Positions 45,002 through 51,628 of a DNA stretch of 64,000 nucleotides are shown here, one piece after another. The translations under genes were made by a program, and so were the position numbers. The notes under the pieces are model-generated. The model made no database searches. It was not told where the DNA came from and saw only the letters and a program-made list of their open reading frames with translations. The stretch lies in NCBI GenBank assembly GCA_012934845.2, contig WNNJ02002795.1, forward strand, positions 1 through 64,000. The letters are read 5' to 3'. Every line of letters starts with the position of its first letter. Position 1 is the first letter of the stretch. Source of the DNA: Pomphorhynchus laevis. Its lineage: Eukaryota; Acanthocephala; Palaeacanthocephala; Echinorhynchida; Pomphorhynchidae.

Positions 45002-48000
45002 ATTAGATTTGCGGAAAACTGACACTGTCCCGGATCATCCATTGAATGATACATTAGTAATAATTGTCGTAAGATAAAAAAAACAGGAAATTAAGACCAA
45101 GAGCAATTTCTTGTAAAGCTTTCGGGCTAACTGCCCTTCTTCAGTACATCTAAAAAAAATTACAGTTCTGATTAGCACAAAAAAAATATAGTAATGAAAA
45201 TCAAATTGTTCAATGCAACTAACAGAGAGAAATATAAATAATTCAATTTCGGAACTCATATATTCACGGCAAGTGATATATGTGCTCGGCATTTAATTGT
45301 TGGTCTGCCATGAGTTGTCCGATCCAAAACATTTCCCTTTGTTTACGCTTAGCCGTGTCAGGAACATTTGCCTCAATAATTATCGTTTCCATCTTATGGT
45401 TTTCATTTTCTATGCAGTGTTTAGCTGCCCCGTCATTCTTCGCTCGTTTATACTTAATGTCGGATCTACGAGTCAAAGCTCGTACATTCATTTGTCCTCC
45501 TGTCTGTCCTATATATATCTTTGAACATTCATTGCACATGTTCATATATACTAGTCCTTTGCTCTTGCAATTATTGTGTCCGCGGACATTATATTTTAAG
45601 CATGTTACCGGACTTGTAAATGTTATTGTTGTGGCCATTTCAAAGCAGCACTTACATCGTCGATATTATATATATAATATCGACGAACAATATATAAATA
45701 TTGTCAATATATATAGGACAATATATAAATATTGTCCTATATAATATATAGGACAATATTTATATTGTCCTATATAAATATTATATATATAATATTTTAT
45801 GAATATATGATTTATATATCATAAATTATATATTATGACTAATAACTACTGTTAATTTAACTACTCAAAACTACTGTTAATTTATATCTTAAAGATGACA
45901 TGTTTAAATTCACATTTAAACTAGGGTACTATAAACATAAAATTAAACAGAAAATAGTAAATTCATTGACCGTAAATAAATTTTCGGAATATAAATACGT
46001 ACGATTTTAGTAAGCTTTATACAAATCTAGATTTAGCAGATATTAAAGAAGCATTAGTAAAATTAATTAATCTTATATTCGGAAAAGATATACATATATA
46101 TGTTATAATAATTATAACGCCTATCTAACAAAAATTAAACTATCAAGTAAATATAAATATATGGATAAAATTGAATTAATAGAATCCTTCAATATTTTGA
46201 TAAATCAAAATTATTTAAAGGTAGGGACATCTATATCTTGACAATTAAAGGTGTTCCAATGGGTCGTAATATTAGCCAAATTATAGCTGATTTAAATTTA
46301 GCTTTATAGAATATGAATGTGTTCATAACTGTTTAAAAATAAATCTAAATTAAATAAATATTATATTAAATAAATATTATATTATATTAATTAATAATAT
46401 ATTCGGAGAAAGATATACATATATATGTTATAATAACTATAACGCATATCTAACAAAAATTAAACCATCAAGTAAATATAAATATATGGATAAAATATAA
46501 AATACATTGTCTGTTATTTATTAGTCGATTCATAACAAAGCAGTTCCTCCTGTCATAAACCACTTTCTGTTTATATGATAAAGTTGAATTCAACTTTATT
46601 GATAAAGTTGAATTATTAAAATCCTTATTTTTGCAAATCAAAATTATTTAAAAGTAGGGACATATATATTTATACAAATAAAAAGTGTTCCAAGCTCTAT
46701 AGAATATGAATTTGTTCATAACTGTGTAAAAACTAAATCTAAACAATATAAATATATGAAATATATGTTTCGATACATTGATGATATATGTGTATTTAAT
46801 TCTAATAATTTTTATTTAATTAGTGAGCACATTTATCCAGAAAGCCTTATTCTTAACAAAACCAATATTAATGATAAAGAAGGTGTATATCTAGATATGA
46901 ACATTAAATTAACATTAACTAAAACTACTATTAATTTATATCGTAAAGATGTCATATTGAAATTTACAAGAAACATATTTTTGCATGAGCATTCATGCAT
47001 ACCATATAATATTAAATATAATACATTAAATAATGAAATTTTAATAATTGCAACAATTTGTAATGATATTTTAATCGTTAAAAGTTTTTTATTTTGTCAC
47101 TTATAGCTCAATTTTATTCAGTGTGTCTTTATAATCATATAATTGCGTTATTTTTTGAGTTAGTGGCTATACATGAATGTATCTTATACATACTTTGTTG
47201 AGAATGTTCGGATAATACAGAAGTTATTTTATAGAAAGAATAATAAAAATTATATTTGGATTTTGTTTTTATTAAGATTGTTTAATATAAACATTTTTTA
47301 TTTTTTTTATTCTAATCGTTAAAAGTTTTTTATTTTGTCACTTATAGCTCAATTTTATTCAGTGTCTTTTTAATCATATAATTGCGTTATTTATTGAGCT
47401 AGTGGCTATACATGAATGTATCTTATACATACTTTGTTGAGAATGTTCGGATTATACACTACGCGTATTCTATAACGTCTTAACTTTATAACTCTATAGA
47501 TTTTAGTTAACTCTATAACCGAAGTAATAACGTAATGTTAAACCTTTTGATTTGCAGCTCATTTAAATTTTGGAATTTGGTACCAAAAATACGAAATTTA
47601 ATTATCAAATTAAAATTAGAATGAAAATTTATCAACAAAAAGTTGATAAAGTTGAATATGTTAGCGATGATACTATTTGCAATAATTCAAATTTGGTATT
47701 TATCTTGTAATTTAAAACTTTAAGGCAGTGTTATAAACAAACCTCAAACTGTAATTGAAAAAATGTATATTTCTAAAAGGAAATTTTATTTTTAAAAGCT
47801 TATTAATTTATAACATTTCACTGATAGGGAAACTCATCTGTTATACATTTCAAATGATAAATTTTTAACTTGTTATTTAAAATTCATATTAGCGATTATC
47901 AAAATATCAAACAAAAACCTCTCTTTTATAATCTATAACTCTTTATATACTTCGTAACCTTTCAATACTTTTATATTCAAGAATATGAAAGTATTCTTAT

Positions 48001-50255
48001 ATTTAAGAATACTATTAAGATATCAAATGTTTTCATATGCGAATGTATTTAAAAGTGTATTCTATATTTAATCATTATTTCTAATGATTAATAAGGACCA
48101 TTTCTGTAAATGATAAAACCACTTTGAATTTTCCATTTAGAAAATCAGGTCATTGTGTTTCGATGTTCTGCAATCACGTCCACCTCAAAGTGAAATATTT
48201 AAGGATTGCTTGTTATTAGCTGAAAAAATTTCAGTTTTTCTCGGTAATGATGAGTCTTGTTCTCTAGAAGCTATTCTTAGTCTAAGACGCATGATTGGAC
48301 AGTCCCCAAAATTAAATAAAAATTCAATATTGATGTTTCGGACATTACAGCCGATTTTGCCCATAGCAAAAGAATTAGCTCCTAAACAAAACAAAACGTC
48401 AAACGCATTCTGCAAAACCAATCTTTTTTCAGCTTACAATCAGACAAACACGTTAGGTAATCTTTTAAATTTAAAATTAATGATTTTAATATTGTATTAT
48501 TTCATAATTTTACATTTGAACGATTCTAATTTTCAGATTCTAATTTTAGATATTTAACATTGTATTTTTGATATCAAAAATCGTTTGCTGTCAACTTATT
48601 CAACGACTTAATGATAATTGAATTATTTATAATTATCGTTACATAAATGTTTAATTAGACATTTTCAACAGTTAATCGAGAATCAAGTTCAAGTAAAAAT
48701 ATTAACATTTTATAATAAATTCAGATTTAACAGATTTTATTGCAGCCATTAAATCAACTTATTAAGACATTAGAAACTAAATCGTTTAACTATTAAATTC
48801 GCGTTTAATCAATTTAAAGGCTTAAGATAAATTAATAAATTGATTTAAATTAAATTTAAGAAATTAAATTTTAAAAGAGAAATTTCTTTAAAGAATTTAG
48901 AGAAATTTGTTTGTATCGTTTCTCAACCATTTTGTTCATTTGAATAATAATTATTCTAGTAGTTTATTATCTTGAACTACTGGACAACTTATCTTAAGAA
49001 TTATTTTAGTAATTGTCCGTAATGTTGTGCTGTCATTGATTTACTTCATTGGATGATTTTTTAAATTACTTACCCTCTGCTACTTAGTAATTATCAAAAT
49101 TTTACAAACAAAATACTTTTACTGCAATCCATAATAAGGAACGACTAAAACTGGCATAATTTGATTTAATATTTTCAACATCGATTCAAAAATTCATCGA
49201 TTTCAACATCGATTCATTGCAGTTCCATTCATTGAACCGCATTTGAAACATGGTGACTAATAAGTGCATCGAGAAAGATAGGCCCACAAATTAAATAGAA
49301 TATGTGTATATCAACAATTCATGTGATGTGCTTCATCACGAGCATTACCAACGTTTGGCTTGAATACTTCCCGACAGACTACAGAGCTTTGAATTTATTT
49401 GCTAATTTTGTAAATTTGAGGCCCCGATACACGACTTTTAAAATTGTGTTTAATCATTTATTATTAGATTATTTATTTACACAATTTATTGTGTTTAAGA
49501 CTTTTATTTTAATTTTTCAAAATTGGTGACCCTTATATTGATTTAATATAAATCTCAATATATATATTCTTATCGAATAAAATTAGATTTTTGTTCAATA
49601 TCTCAATATAAAGATGGGATGCCGCCTTTTGAAAAGTGATTTCATCGGCGTTTTAGAGTGAATATCGATCTAGCGTTTTCATGTAACTAATTTCCATCGA
49701 AATGTGTCTCAAATACAACAATGCGATTGGTTTCATTTTCTGTTTTTGTGAAATGAATTTATTTTGTATTTTTCTCGTTTAGATGCCATTATACGGGATT
49801 CAATAAAGAAGTTAAATGGAAATTTGGAAAAGCCAGAAGATCAGGACTCTGAGACAAGGTCATCATCCTCATCGCTCGATGGAAATGAAAATTCAGACGA
49901 CATTGAAGAACTGCTATACGATGAATTTCATTCCGACGATGGCGATAAAGATGATGACGAAGATTATAACGCAGAAACAGATATTCTGTTTTACCAAGAC
50001 GGGGAAGCAGATGATCATCTATTAGACATCTCATGTAACAAGATTGAAGAGCAAAACAGCTCCAAGGACAACCAAAATTCCTCAGAAATCAAGCAAACAT
50101 CATCAACACCTTCAGATGCGCAACCATCATGTGTCATTACAAGTGATAACGTAGTAATACACGATGTCATTGTGACTAATAATGAGTCACCATTAACAAT
50201 AGAAGATAATGAAAATTCACTAGATAATCAAAACAAGGTTAATATAATGCATTAA
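24203..50255 (+). CDS. intron-split host gene, 651-residue helical protein with acidic tail
   Basis: Thirteen exons join in frame through matching phases at every junction: 24203-24324, 24367-24487, 25749-25925, 28251-28331, 29465-29527, 32548-32669, 32734-32815, 35183-35268, 35756-35975, 36024-36057, 36158-36224, 48149-48456, 49783-50255. The sum is 652 codons with stop. Residues 1-490 are Leu-rich and look all-helical, of HEAT/armadillo type. From about residue 510 to 575 a Ser stretch leads into a very acidic tail ([11 protein letters not shown]). I do not recognise the family and give no function. Introns range from 42 nt to 11.9 kb, the long ones full of transposons. The start is uncertain, since TTTTAG at 24211-24215 could also be an acceptor for an upstream exon. 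Confidence 0.82.
24367..24487 (+). CDS. host gene exon 2 (codons 41-81)
   Basis: Behind a 42-nt intron ending TTTTTCGTTTAG. Reads [19 protein letters not shown] and ends LSIHAILSD before GTAATA, phase 0. Confidence 0.8.
25033..25115 (-). repeat. intronic hammerhead-bearing repeat, inverted copy
   Basis: Reverse complement of the units at 25281-25455, sharing TTTGATCCAGC at its end. Core reads CTGAATA (one core base changed), stem GCTAAC/GTTAGC is intact and GAA-ATAT-C follows. Confidence 0.65.
25281..25362 (+). ncRNA. hammerhead-like repeat unit, intron 2
   Basis: CTGAAGA (25287-25293), stem II GCTAAC/GTTACC with one mismatch, GAA, ATAT, C, then AAAT strand pairing with TTT ahead of the core. 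Ends CTTTGATCCAGCTCTAA, as the next unit does. Confidence 0.58.
25375..25455 (+). ncRNA. hammerhead-like repeat unit, second direct copy
   Basis: Same fold as the preceding unit with three extra bases in loop II. Lies about 95 bp behind it, so the two form a short direct tandem. Confidence 0.58.
25749..25925 (+). CDS. host gene exon 3 (codons 82-140)
   Basis: Acceptor GGATTTAG, donor GTAATT, both phase 0. Reads [20 protein letters not shown], then [19 protein letters not shown] and ends INTQK. Confidence 0.8.
26017..26058 (+). ncRNA. type I hammerhead ribozyme motif, intron 3
   Basis: All parts are intact: ATTTT / CTGACGA / T / GCTAAC-ATAA-GTTAGC / GAA / ATAT / A / AAAAT. Stem I is 5 bp, stem II 6 bp, stem III the palindrome ATAT; the variable core position is C, which the hammerhead allows. 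Further decayed copies follow at about 26135-26180 and 26640-26700. Confidence 0.7.
26329..26457. repeat. fold-back element, about 40-bp arms
   Basis: TTGTCCCTAACAATTTTTGT (from 26349) and its reverse complement (from 26410) enclose about 40 nt. Outer arm parts also pair with small gaps. It may be a MITE, but I see no clear target duplication. Confidence 0.75.
27320..27347. repeat. perfect hairpin, 12-bp arms
   Basis: AACAAGTAGTTT, loop AAAA, exact reverse complement. Intronic. Confidence 0.9.
28251..28331 (+). CDS. host gene exon 4 (codons 141-167)
   Basis: Acceptor TGTATTTTAG, donor GTAAGTATAG (near consensus). Reads [20 protein letters not shown], ends FIVMK. Confidence 0.82.
28786..28820. 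repeat. perfect hairpin, 15-bp arms
   Basis: TTTGTTCACGAATTG, five-base loop, exact reverse complement. Intronic. Confidence 0.92.
29013..29356 (+). repeat. three-unit tandem repeat, period about 116 bp
   Basis: AATAAATACCAAAATATTTT recurs at about 29042, 29159 and 29274, each followed by GGGTTCATTGTCAAA and ATATCTTTCCCGAAAATATC-like sequence. Directly upstream of exon 5. No coding potential seen. Confidence 0.85.
29465..29527 (+). CDS. host gene exon 5 (codons 168-188)
   Basis: Only 21 codons: [20 protein letters not shown] plus K. Acceptor TTTACTTTAG, donor GTTAGT. Both phases 0. Confidence 0.7.
29820..30560 (-). mobile_element. L2-like LINE fragment, copy D
   Basis: Minus-strand pieces in order: [19 protein letters not shown] (motif B), [15 protein letters not shown] (catalytic YADD), [18 protein letters not shown] and [20 protein letters not shown]. 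Related to copy B but a different subfamily, shared with 58200-58890. Two perfect hairpins interrupt it (30224-30247 and 30400-30432). Heavily decayed and truncated at both ends. Confidence 0.78.
30878..30918 (+). ncRNA. hammerhead-like motif, third family
   Basis: CTGATGA (30883-30889), T, stem GATAGC-AGGA-GCTATC, GAA, ATAT, A, then GA against TC in front of the core. Stem I is weak (2 bp). The following TTTATATCAAATAAA is shared with the copy at 31488. Confidence 0.5.
31010..31345 (-). pseudogene. RLE LINE fragment, start of RT region (copy 5)
   Basis: Minus strand: [14 protein letters not shown], then [20 protein letters not shown] and [18 protein letters not shown]. The GSAGPS-x-MDA-x-x-W block aligns with [17 protein letters not shown] of the long copy at 40799-41767. 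Frame changes break it. It lies between the two copies of the third hammerhead family. Confidence 0.65.
31488..31533 (+). ncRNA. hammerhead-like motif, third family, second copy
   Basis: CTGATGA (31495-31501), stem GATAGC-AAGA-GCTATC, GAA, ATAT, A. The sequence around it (TTCGAAGGATATTTCCTTCC upstream) also occurs at about 30668-30690. Confidence 0.48.
32548..32669 (+). CDS. host gene exon 6 (codons 189-229)
   Basis: Acceptor TTTCCAAG chosen because it keeps phase 0; the TTTATTAG 19 nt further on would break the frame. Reads [20 protein letters not shown] and ends NNMLLLL before a split His codon. Confidence 0.7.
32734..32815 (+). CDS. host gene exon 7 (codons 229-256)
   Basis: Behind a 64-nt intron ending TTATTCCGATTAG. 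Reads [20 protein letters not shown] and ends GLDPFVK before GTATTT. Confidence 0.82.
33668..33714 (-). ncRNA. hammerhead-like motif, array unit 1
   Basis: Core CTGAAGA, stem II GCTGGTAG...TTTCTAGC with mismatches, then GAAATAAC: the ATAT palindrome is altered. Probably decayed. Confidence 0.42.
34203..34244 (-). ncRNA. type I hammerhead ribozyme motif, array unit 4
   Basis: Complete on the minus strand: ATTTT / CTGAAGA / T / GCTAGTA-GT-TACTAGC / GAA / ATAT / C / AAAAT. Stem I 5 bp, stem II 7 bp, stem III palindromic, C as the preferred cleavage-site base. This is the best hammerhead of the array. Confidence 0.75.
34426..34468 (+). ncRNA. hammerhead motif, inverted copy behind the array
   Basis: CTGAAGA (34432-34438), stem II GCTAATA/TACTAGC with one mismatch, GAA, ATAT, C, AAAA against TTTT. 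It faces the array and makes a large inverted repeat with the copy at 34300-34400. Confidence 0.6.
35183..35268 (+). CDS. host gene exon 8 (codons 257-285)
   Basis: Acceptor CTAATGTTTCAG, donor GTAAGT. Reads [20 protein letters not shown] and ends NVIK with a split Arg codon. Confidence 0.85.
35756..35975 (+). CDS. host gene exon 9 (codons 285-358)
   Basis: Acceptor ACATTTTCTTTAG, donor GTTATT. Reads [39 protein letters not shown] and ends KIRLFEK. Three Cys lie close together in [12 protein letters not shown]; a metal site is possible but not shown. Confidence 0.85.
36024..36057 (+). CDS. host gene exon 10 (codons 359-370)
   Basis: A 34-nt micro-exon between a 48-nt and a 100-nt intron; reads [11 protein letters not shown]. 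Acceptor GATTTTTAAG, donor GTAAAG. Phases agree with both neighbours. Confidence 0.75.
36158..36224 (+). CDS. host gene exon 11 (codons 370-392)
   Basis: Acceptor TTTTTGATATCAG, donor GTATAT. Reads [20 protein letters not shown], ends LE with a split Arg codon in front of the 11.9-kb intron. Confidence 0.78.
36384..36451. repeat. (TA)n microsatellite
   Basis: About 33 TA units at the start of the 11.9-kb intron. Confidence 0.95.
36560..36830 (+). other. unassigned open frame of 76 codons
   Basis: Reads [20 protein letters not shown] and [19 protein letters not shown] before a stop at 36816. It has an ordinary amino-acid mix for a host protein but no recognised motif, and no splice signals that fit the host gene phases. 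Could be TE-derived. Confidence 0.25.
36990..38640 (-). mobile_element. RLE LINE, decayed copy 2
   Basis: Minus-strand order: a Cys-rich N-terminus with [20 protein letters not shown] and CLNCSAANC (about 38560-38450), a linker with [19 protein letters not shown] and [13 protein letters not shown] (38085-37810), RT pieces [25 protein letters not shown] and [14 protein letters not shown] (37546-37241), and a decayed catalytic region reading WYANVGA where the other copy has WYADDA (to about 37000). Many frame changes; the endonuclease end is missing. Lies in host intron 11. Confidence 0.75.
39069..39140 (-). mobile_element. 3' end of another RLE LINE copy, poly(A) tail
   Basis: On the minus strand, AATAAAG-TTATTATTCTT is followed by a run of about 15 A (T-run at 39066-39080). 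The TTAGGTTCCCG block at 39126 also starts the 3' region of the long copy at 39310, so this is the truncated tail of a relative. Confidence 0.55.
39170..39200. repeat. perfect hairpin, 14-bp arms
   Basis: ATTAGACTTCGAGC, loop ACA, exact reverse complement. Sits between two LINE 3' tails. Confidence 0.93.
39447..40798 (-). pseudogene. RLE LINE thumb, Zn knuckle and restriction-like endonuclease
   Basis: The first part ([30 protein letters not shown]) lies in the RT frame to 40520; from 40526 a second frame gives 359 residues. There a knuckle C-R-C-x8-H-x3-C precedes [19 protein letters not shown], then [34 protein letters not shown] and [20 protein letters not shown], ending [13 protein letters not shown]-x-D and the D-x-C-V-F strand fit a PD-(D/E)XK-type fold. 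The nuclease nicks the target strand for priming. Confidence 0.82.
40799..41839 (-). pseudogene. RLE LINE reverse transcriptase, copy 1
   Basis: Contains [59 protein letters not shown] (palm A), [17 protein letters not shown] (motif B) and [14 protein letters not shown] (catalytic YADD). The frame continues from the N-terminal region without shift, separated only by the TAA at 41842, and ends at a TAG at 40801 just behind the palm. Target-primed reverse transcription is the family role; this copy is inactive. Confidence 0.85.
41840..42370 (-). pseudogene. RLE LINE N-terminal Cys-rich region
   Basis: Begins [20 protein letters not shown], then KCKKCKCV, a TAG, and [14 protein letters not shown]: ten Cys in about 45 residues, resembling a CXC/tesmin-type metal cluster. 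The same pattern in copy 2 shows it belongs to the element. A helical linker follows to a TAA at 41842. The domain probably binds DNA or RNA; that is inference. Confidence 0.68.
42682..43070 (+). pseudogene. decayed YIDD reverse transcriptase fragment, copy of 7129-7481
   Basis: Almost the same sequence as 7129-7481, including the same mosaic order of pieces around [12 protein letters not shown] and [17 protein letters not shown]. Therefore it was duplicated after decay. Broken. Confidence 0.75.
43070..43680 (+). pseudogene. decayed YIDD reverse transcriptase, duplicated block 1
   Basis: AT-rich leader, then [20 protein letters not shown] and [20 protein letters not shown]. The whole stretch is repeated at about 46340-46950 with only scattered differences. 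The catalytic box reads YIND, so it cannot be active. Confidence 0.7.
44716..44757 (-). ncRNA. hammerhead motif, left palindrome arm
   Basis: Mirror of the plus-strand motif at 44825-44866, with the same core, stem II and AGCT stem III. Confidence 0.65.
44825..44866 (+). ncRNA. type I hammerhead motif, right palindrome arm
   Basis: CTGAAGA (44830-44836), A, stem II GGCCA-CTAGT-TGGTC, GAA, palindrome AGCT, T, then GAA against TTC in front of the core. Confidence 0.68.
44907..44999. repeat. (TA)n microsatellite
   Basis: About 46 TA units between the palindrome and the PLE tail on the minus strand. Confidence 0.95.
45108..45151 (-). ncRNA. type I hammerhead ribozyme motif, PLE second family
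   Basis: Complete on the minus strand: TGTA / CTGAAGA / A / GGGC-AGTTA-GCCC / GAA / AGCT / T / TACA. Stem I 4 bp, stem II 4 bp, stem III the palindrome AGCT. Stem sequences differ from the motifs at 582 and 44825, but pairing is kept. Confidence 0.75.
45264..45638 (-). CDS. GIY-YIG endonuclease domain of a PLE
   Basis: 124 residues, open to the stop: [20 protein letters not shown], then [14 protein letters not shown] and [20 protein letters not shown]. The G-L-V-Y / I-Y-I-G pair and the downstream Arg are the usual nuclease residues. The true frame began further upstream, now lost, so this is a truncated copy. Confidence 0.82.
   Translation of the reverse strand: MATTITFTSPVTCLKYNVRGHNNCKSKGLVYMNMCNECSKIYIGQTGGQMNVRALTRRSDIKYKRAKNDGAAKHCIENENHKMETIIIEANVPDTAKRKQREMFWIGQLMADQQLNAEHIYHLP
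46086..46340 (+). pseudogene. decayed YIDD reverse transcriptase, upstream piece
   Basis: AT-rich sequence with [21 protein letters not shown] and GVPMG-like remnants, then [13 protein letters not shown]. Continues into the duplicated block. Broken. Confidence 0.5.
46340..47105 (+). pseudogene. decayed YIDD reverse transcriptase, duplicated block 2
   Basis: Repeats 43070-43680 at an offset of about 3272 bp and then goes further: [58 protein letters not shown] and [20 protein letters not shown]. It is the best readable piece of the AT-rich family, yet lacks most of the protein. Confidence 0.7.
47071..47455 (+). repeat. direct repeat pair of about 142 bp
   Basis: The stretch from AATCGTTAAAAGTTTTTTAT to GTTGAGAATGTTCGGAT occurs at 47071-47215 and 47312-47455, nearly identical, 240 bp apart. 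The first copy overlaps the end of the RT remnant, so it may be that element's 3' region in tandem. Confidence 0.85.
48149..48456 (+). CDS. host gene exon 12 (codons 392-495)
   Basis: Acceptor AAAATCAG restores the Arg codon from exon 11; the stronger-looking CCATTTAG 8 nt earlier is out of phase. Reads [38 protein letters not shown], and ends SAYNQTNTL before GTAATC. Confidence 0.8.
49783..50255 (+). CDS. host gene last exon (codons 495-651)
   Basis: Acceptor TTTTTCTCGTTTAG. Begins [19 protein letters not shown], followed by a run of five Ser, then the acidic block, and a polar Asn/Ser/Gln-rich end QNKVNIMH before TAA. AATAAA-type signals follow at about 50297 and 50414. Confidence 0.88.
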
Positions 50256-50460
50256 ATATAGAAGTTTTAATTCAAAATCATTTTATATCATTATAATAAA
50301 ATAATCGAATGGGGAAATTGTTTCTAAAATGTATTTTATATATTTTTTAATACTTATTGGATTAAACTCTCCTTTAACTTTAACAAGTGTTTATGTTCGG
50401 TATTTTTTCTTCAATAAAATAAAATGATATAGCATTTAAATTCAAATTTTGTATTTGAAA

Positions 50461-50485
50461 GAAACAGTTTATAATAAACTGTTTC
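50461..50485. repeat. perfect hairpin, 12-bp arms, one-base loop
   Basis: GAAACAGTTTAT, A, exact reverse complement. Behind the 3' end of the host gene. Confidence 0.92.
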
Positions 50486-50499
50486 CATTCACCAACCAT

Positions 50500-51600
50500 T
50501 TCATATACCAACAGCTAATAATATAATAATACAGATTTTATAATTTAATTTTATTAGATTGTATTATTATATTTCGCTAGTTCCTAATTCCCTCCTTAAA
50601 ATATATTTGAAAACTAATTAAAAAAAATCAAATTAATATATAATTTTAATAAAATAGTGTTTAATTAATATATAGTCTGAATTTTTTAATATAAAATTTA
50701 AATTTTTATATAAGACTTATAGAGTTTTATCTGACGACATTATTATTTCAATGCACAATTGACTGTGTTACTGCGATCCATAAATTTGCCATGTCATAAC
50801 TTGGGATAATGTTTATGCAAGTAATGAGTTAAAAATGTTTAAAGTGCCCGCGTTTAAAATTTGTTTTCTGTTTACTGATGTTCATACACTAAAACTATCA
50901 AATTGATATGATAATAATTATTAATTGACATAATAATTATTAATTAATAATAATTAATTATTACAATTTAAATGATTTTTTATATCATTTTACTTTATTG
51001 TAGAAAAATACTAAACATAAATACTTGTTAATCATTTTTCACTCATCAGCCATTTCATATACCAACAGCTTAGATGATTGTAATTACATAATAATTATTA
51101 ATTAATAATAATTAATTATTATTACAATTTAAATGATTCATTGATGAATTAGTAATGACACCTATCTAATAAACGAATATGTTGACACAAAAGTGTAAAA
51201 ATGTGTGGATAAAAACGTAATAATGCGATCAACAGCGATTAAGACCAATATTAAATCTATTTTAAATCATACGCTTAGAATGTTTTACTTGTGCCTTCAA
51301 TGTCTGCTATGTTTTTTATTTTTTTTATTTAAACATTTATTGAATATACCAAATGTTGAGTAGAAAATGTTGAATACGCTTAGCATGTGGGTGACAGGCG
51401 ATTGCTCGTCTCTTTCAATCGATAAATTGAAAGAAAATAATTTAGATATAAATGATATTAATTGCATATTTAAAAAAATAAATTATTTTATTTTATTAGT
51501 GCAATTTTTCATTCTTTTTTAATTGTTTATAAAATTAAATTTCATTAAATATAAAAGTTTTAATTCTTAGTTTACAATTTCGCTAGCTAATGATGCATCA
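50500..51600. other. AT-rich spacer
   Basis: No gene seen. Contains two copies of TTAATTAATAATAATTAATTATTA-type palindromes and the phrase CATTTCATATACCAACAGCT twice (about 50500 and 51049). Confidence 0.55.
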
Positions 51601-51628
51601 TCGAAAAGAAAATAATTTTATGATAATC

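Larger units (their letters stand above)
45090..45660 (-). mobile_element. Penelope-like element tail, second family
   Basis: Minus strand: GIY-YIG endonuclease end (45638-45264), then about 110 nt to a hammerhead motif. It differs clearly from the PLE at the start of the window. The upstream RT is missing, as in 5'-truncated PLE insertions. Located in host intron 11. Confidence 0.82.

Noticed and set aside
24203-50255. Naming the host gene after a known HEAT-repeat or meiotic protein
   Set aside because: No motif is specific enough; a name would be a guess.
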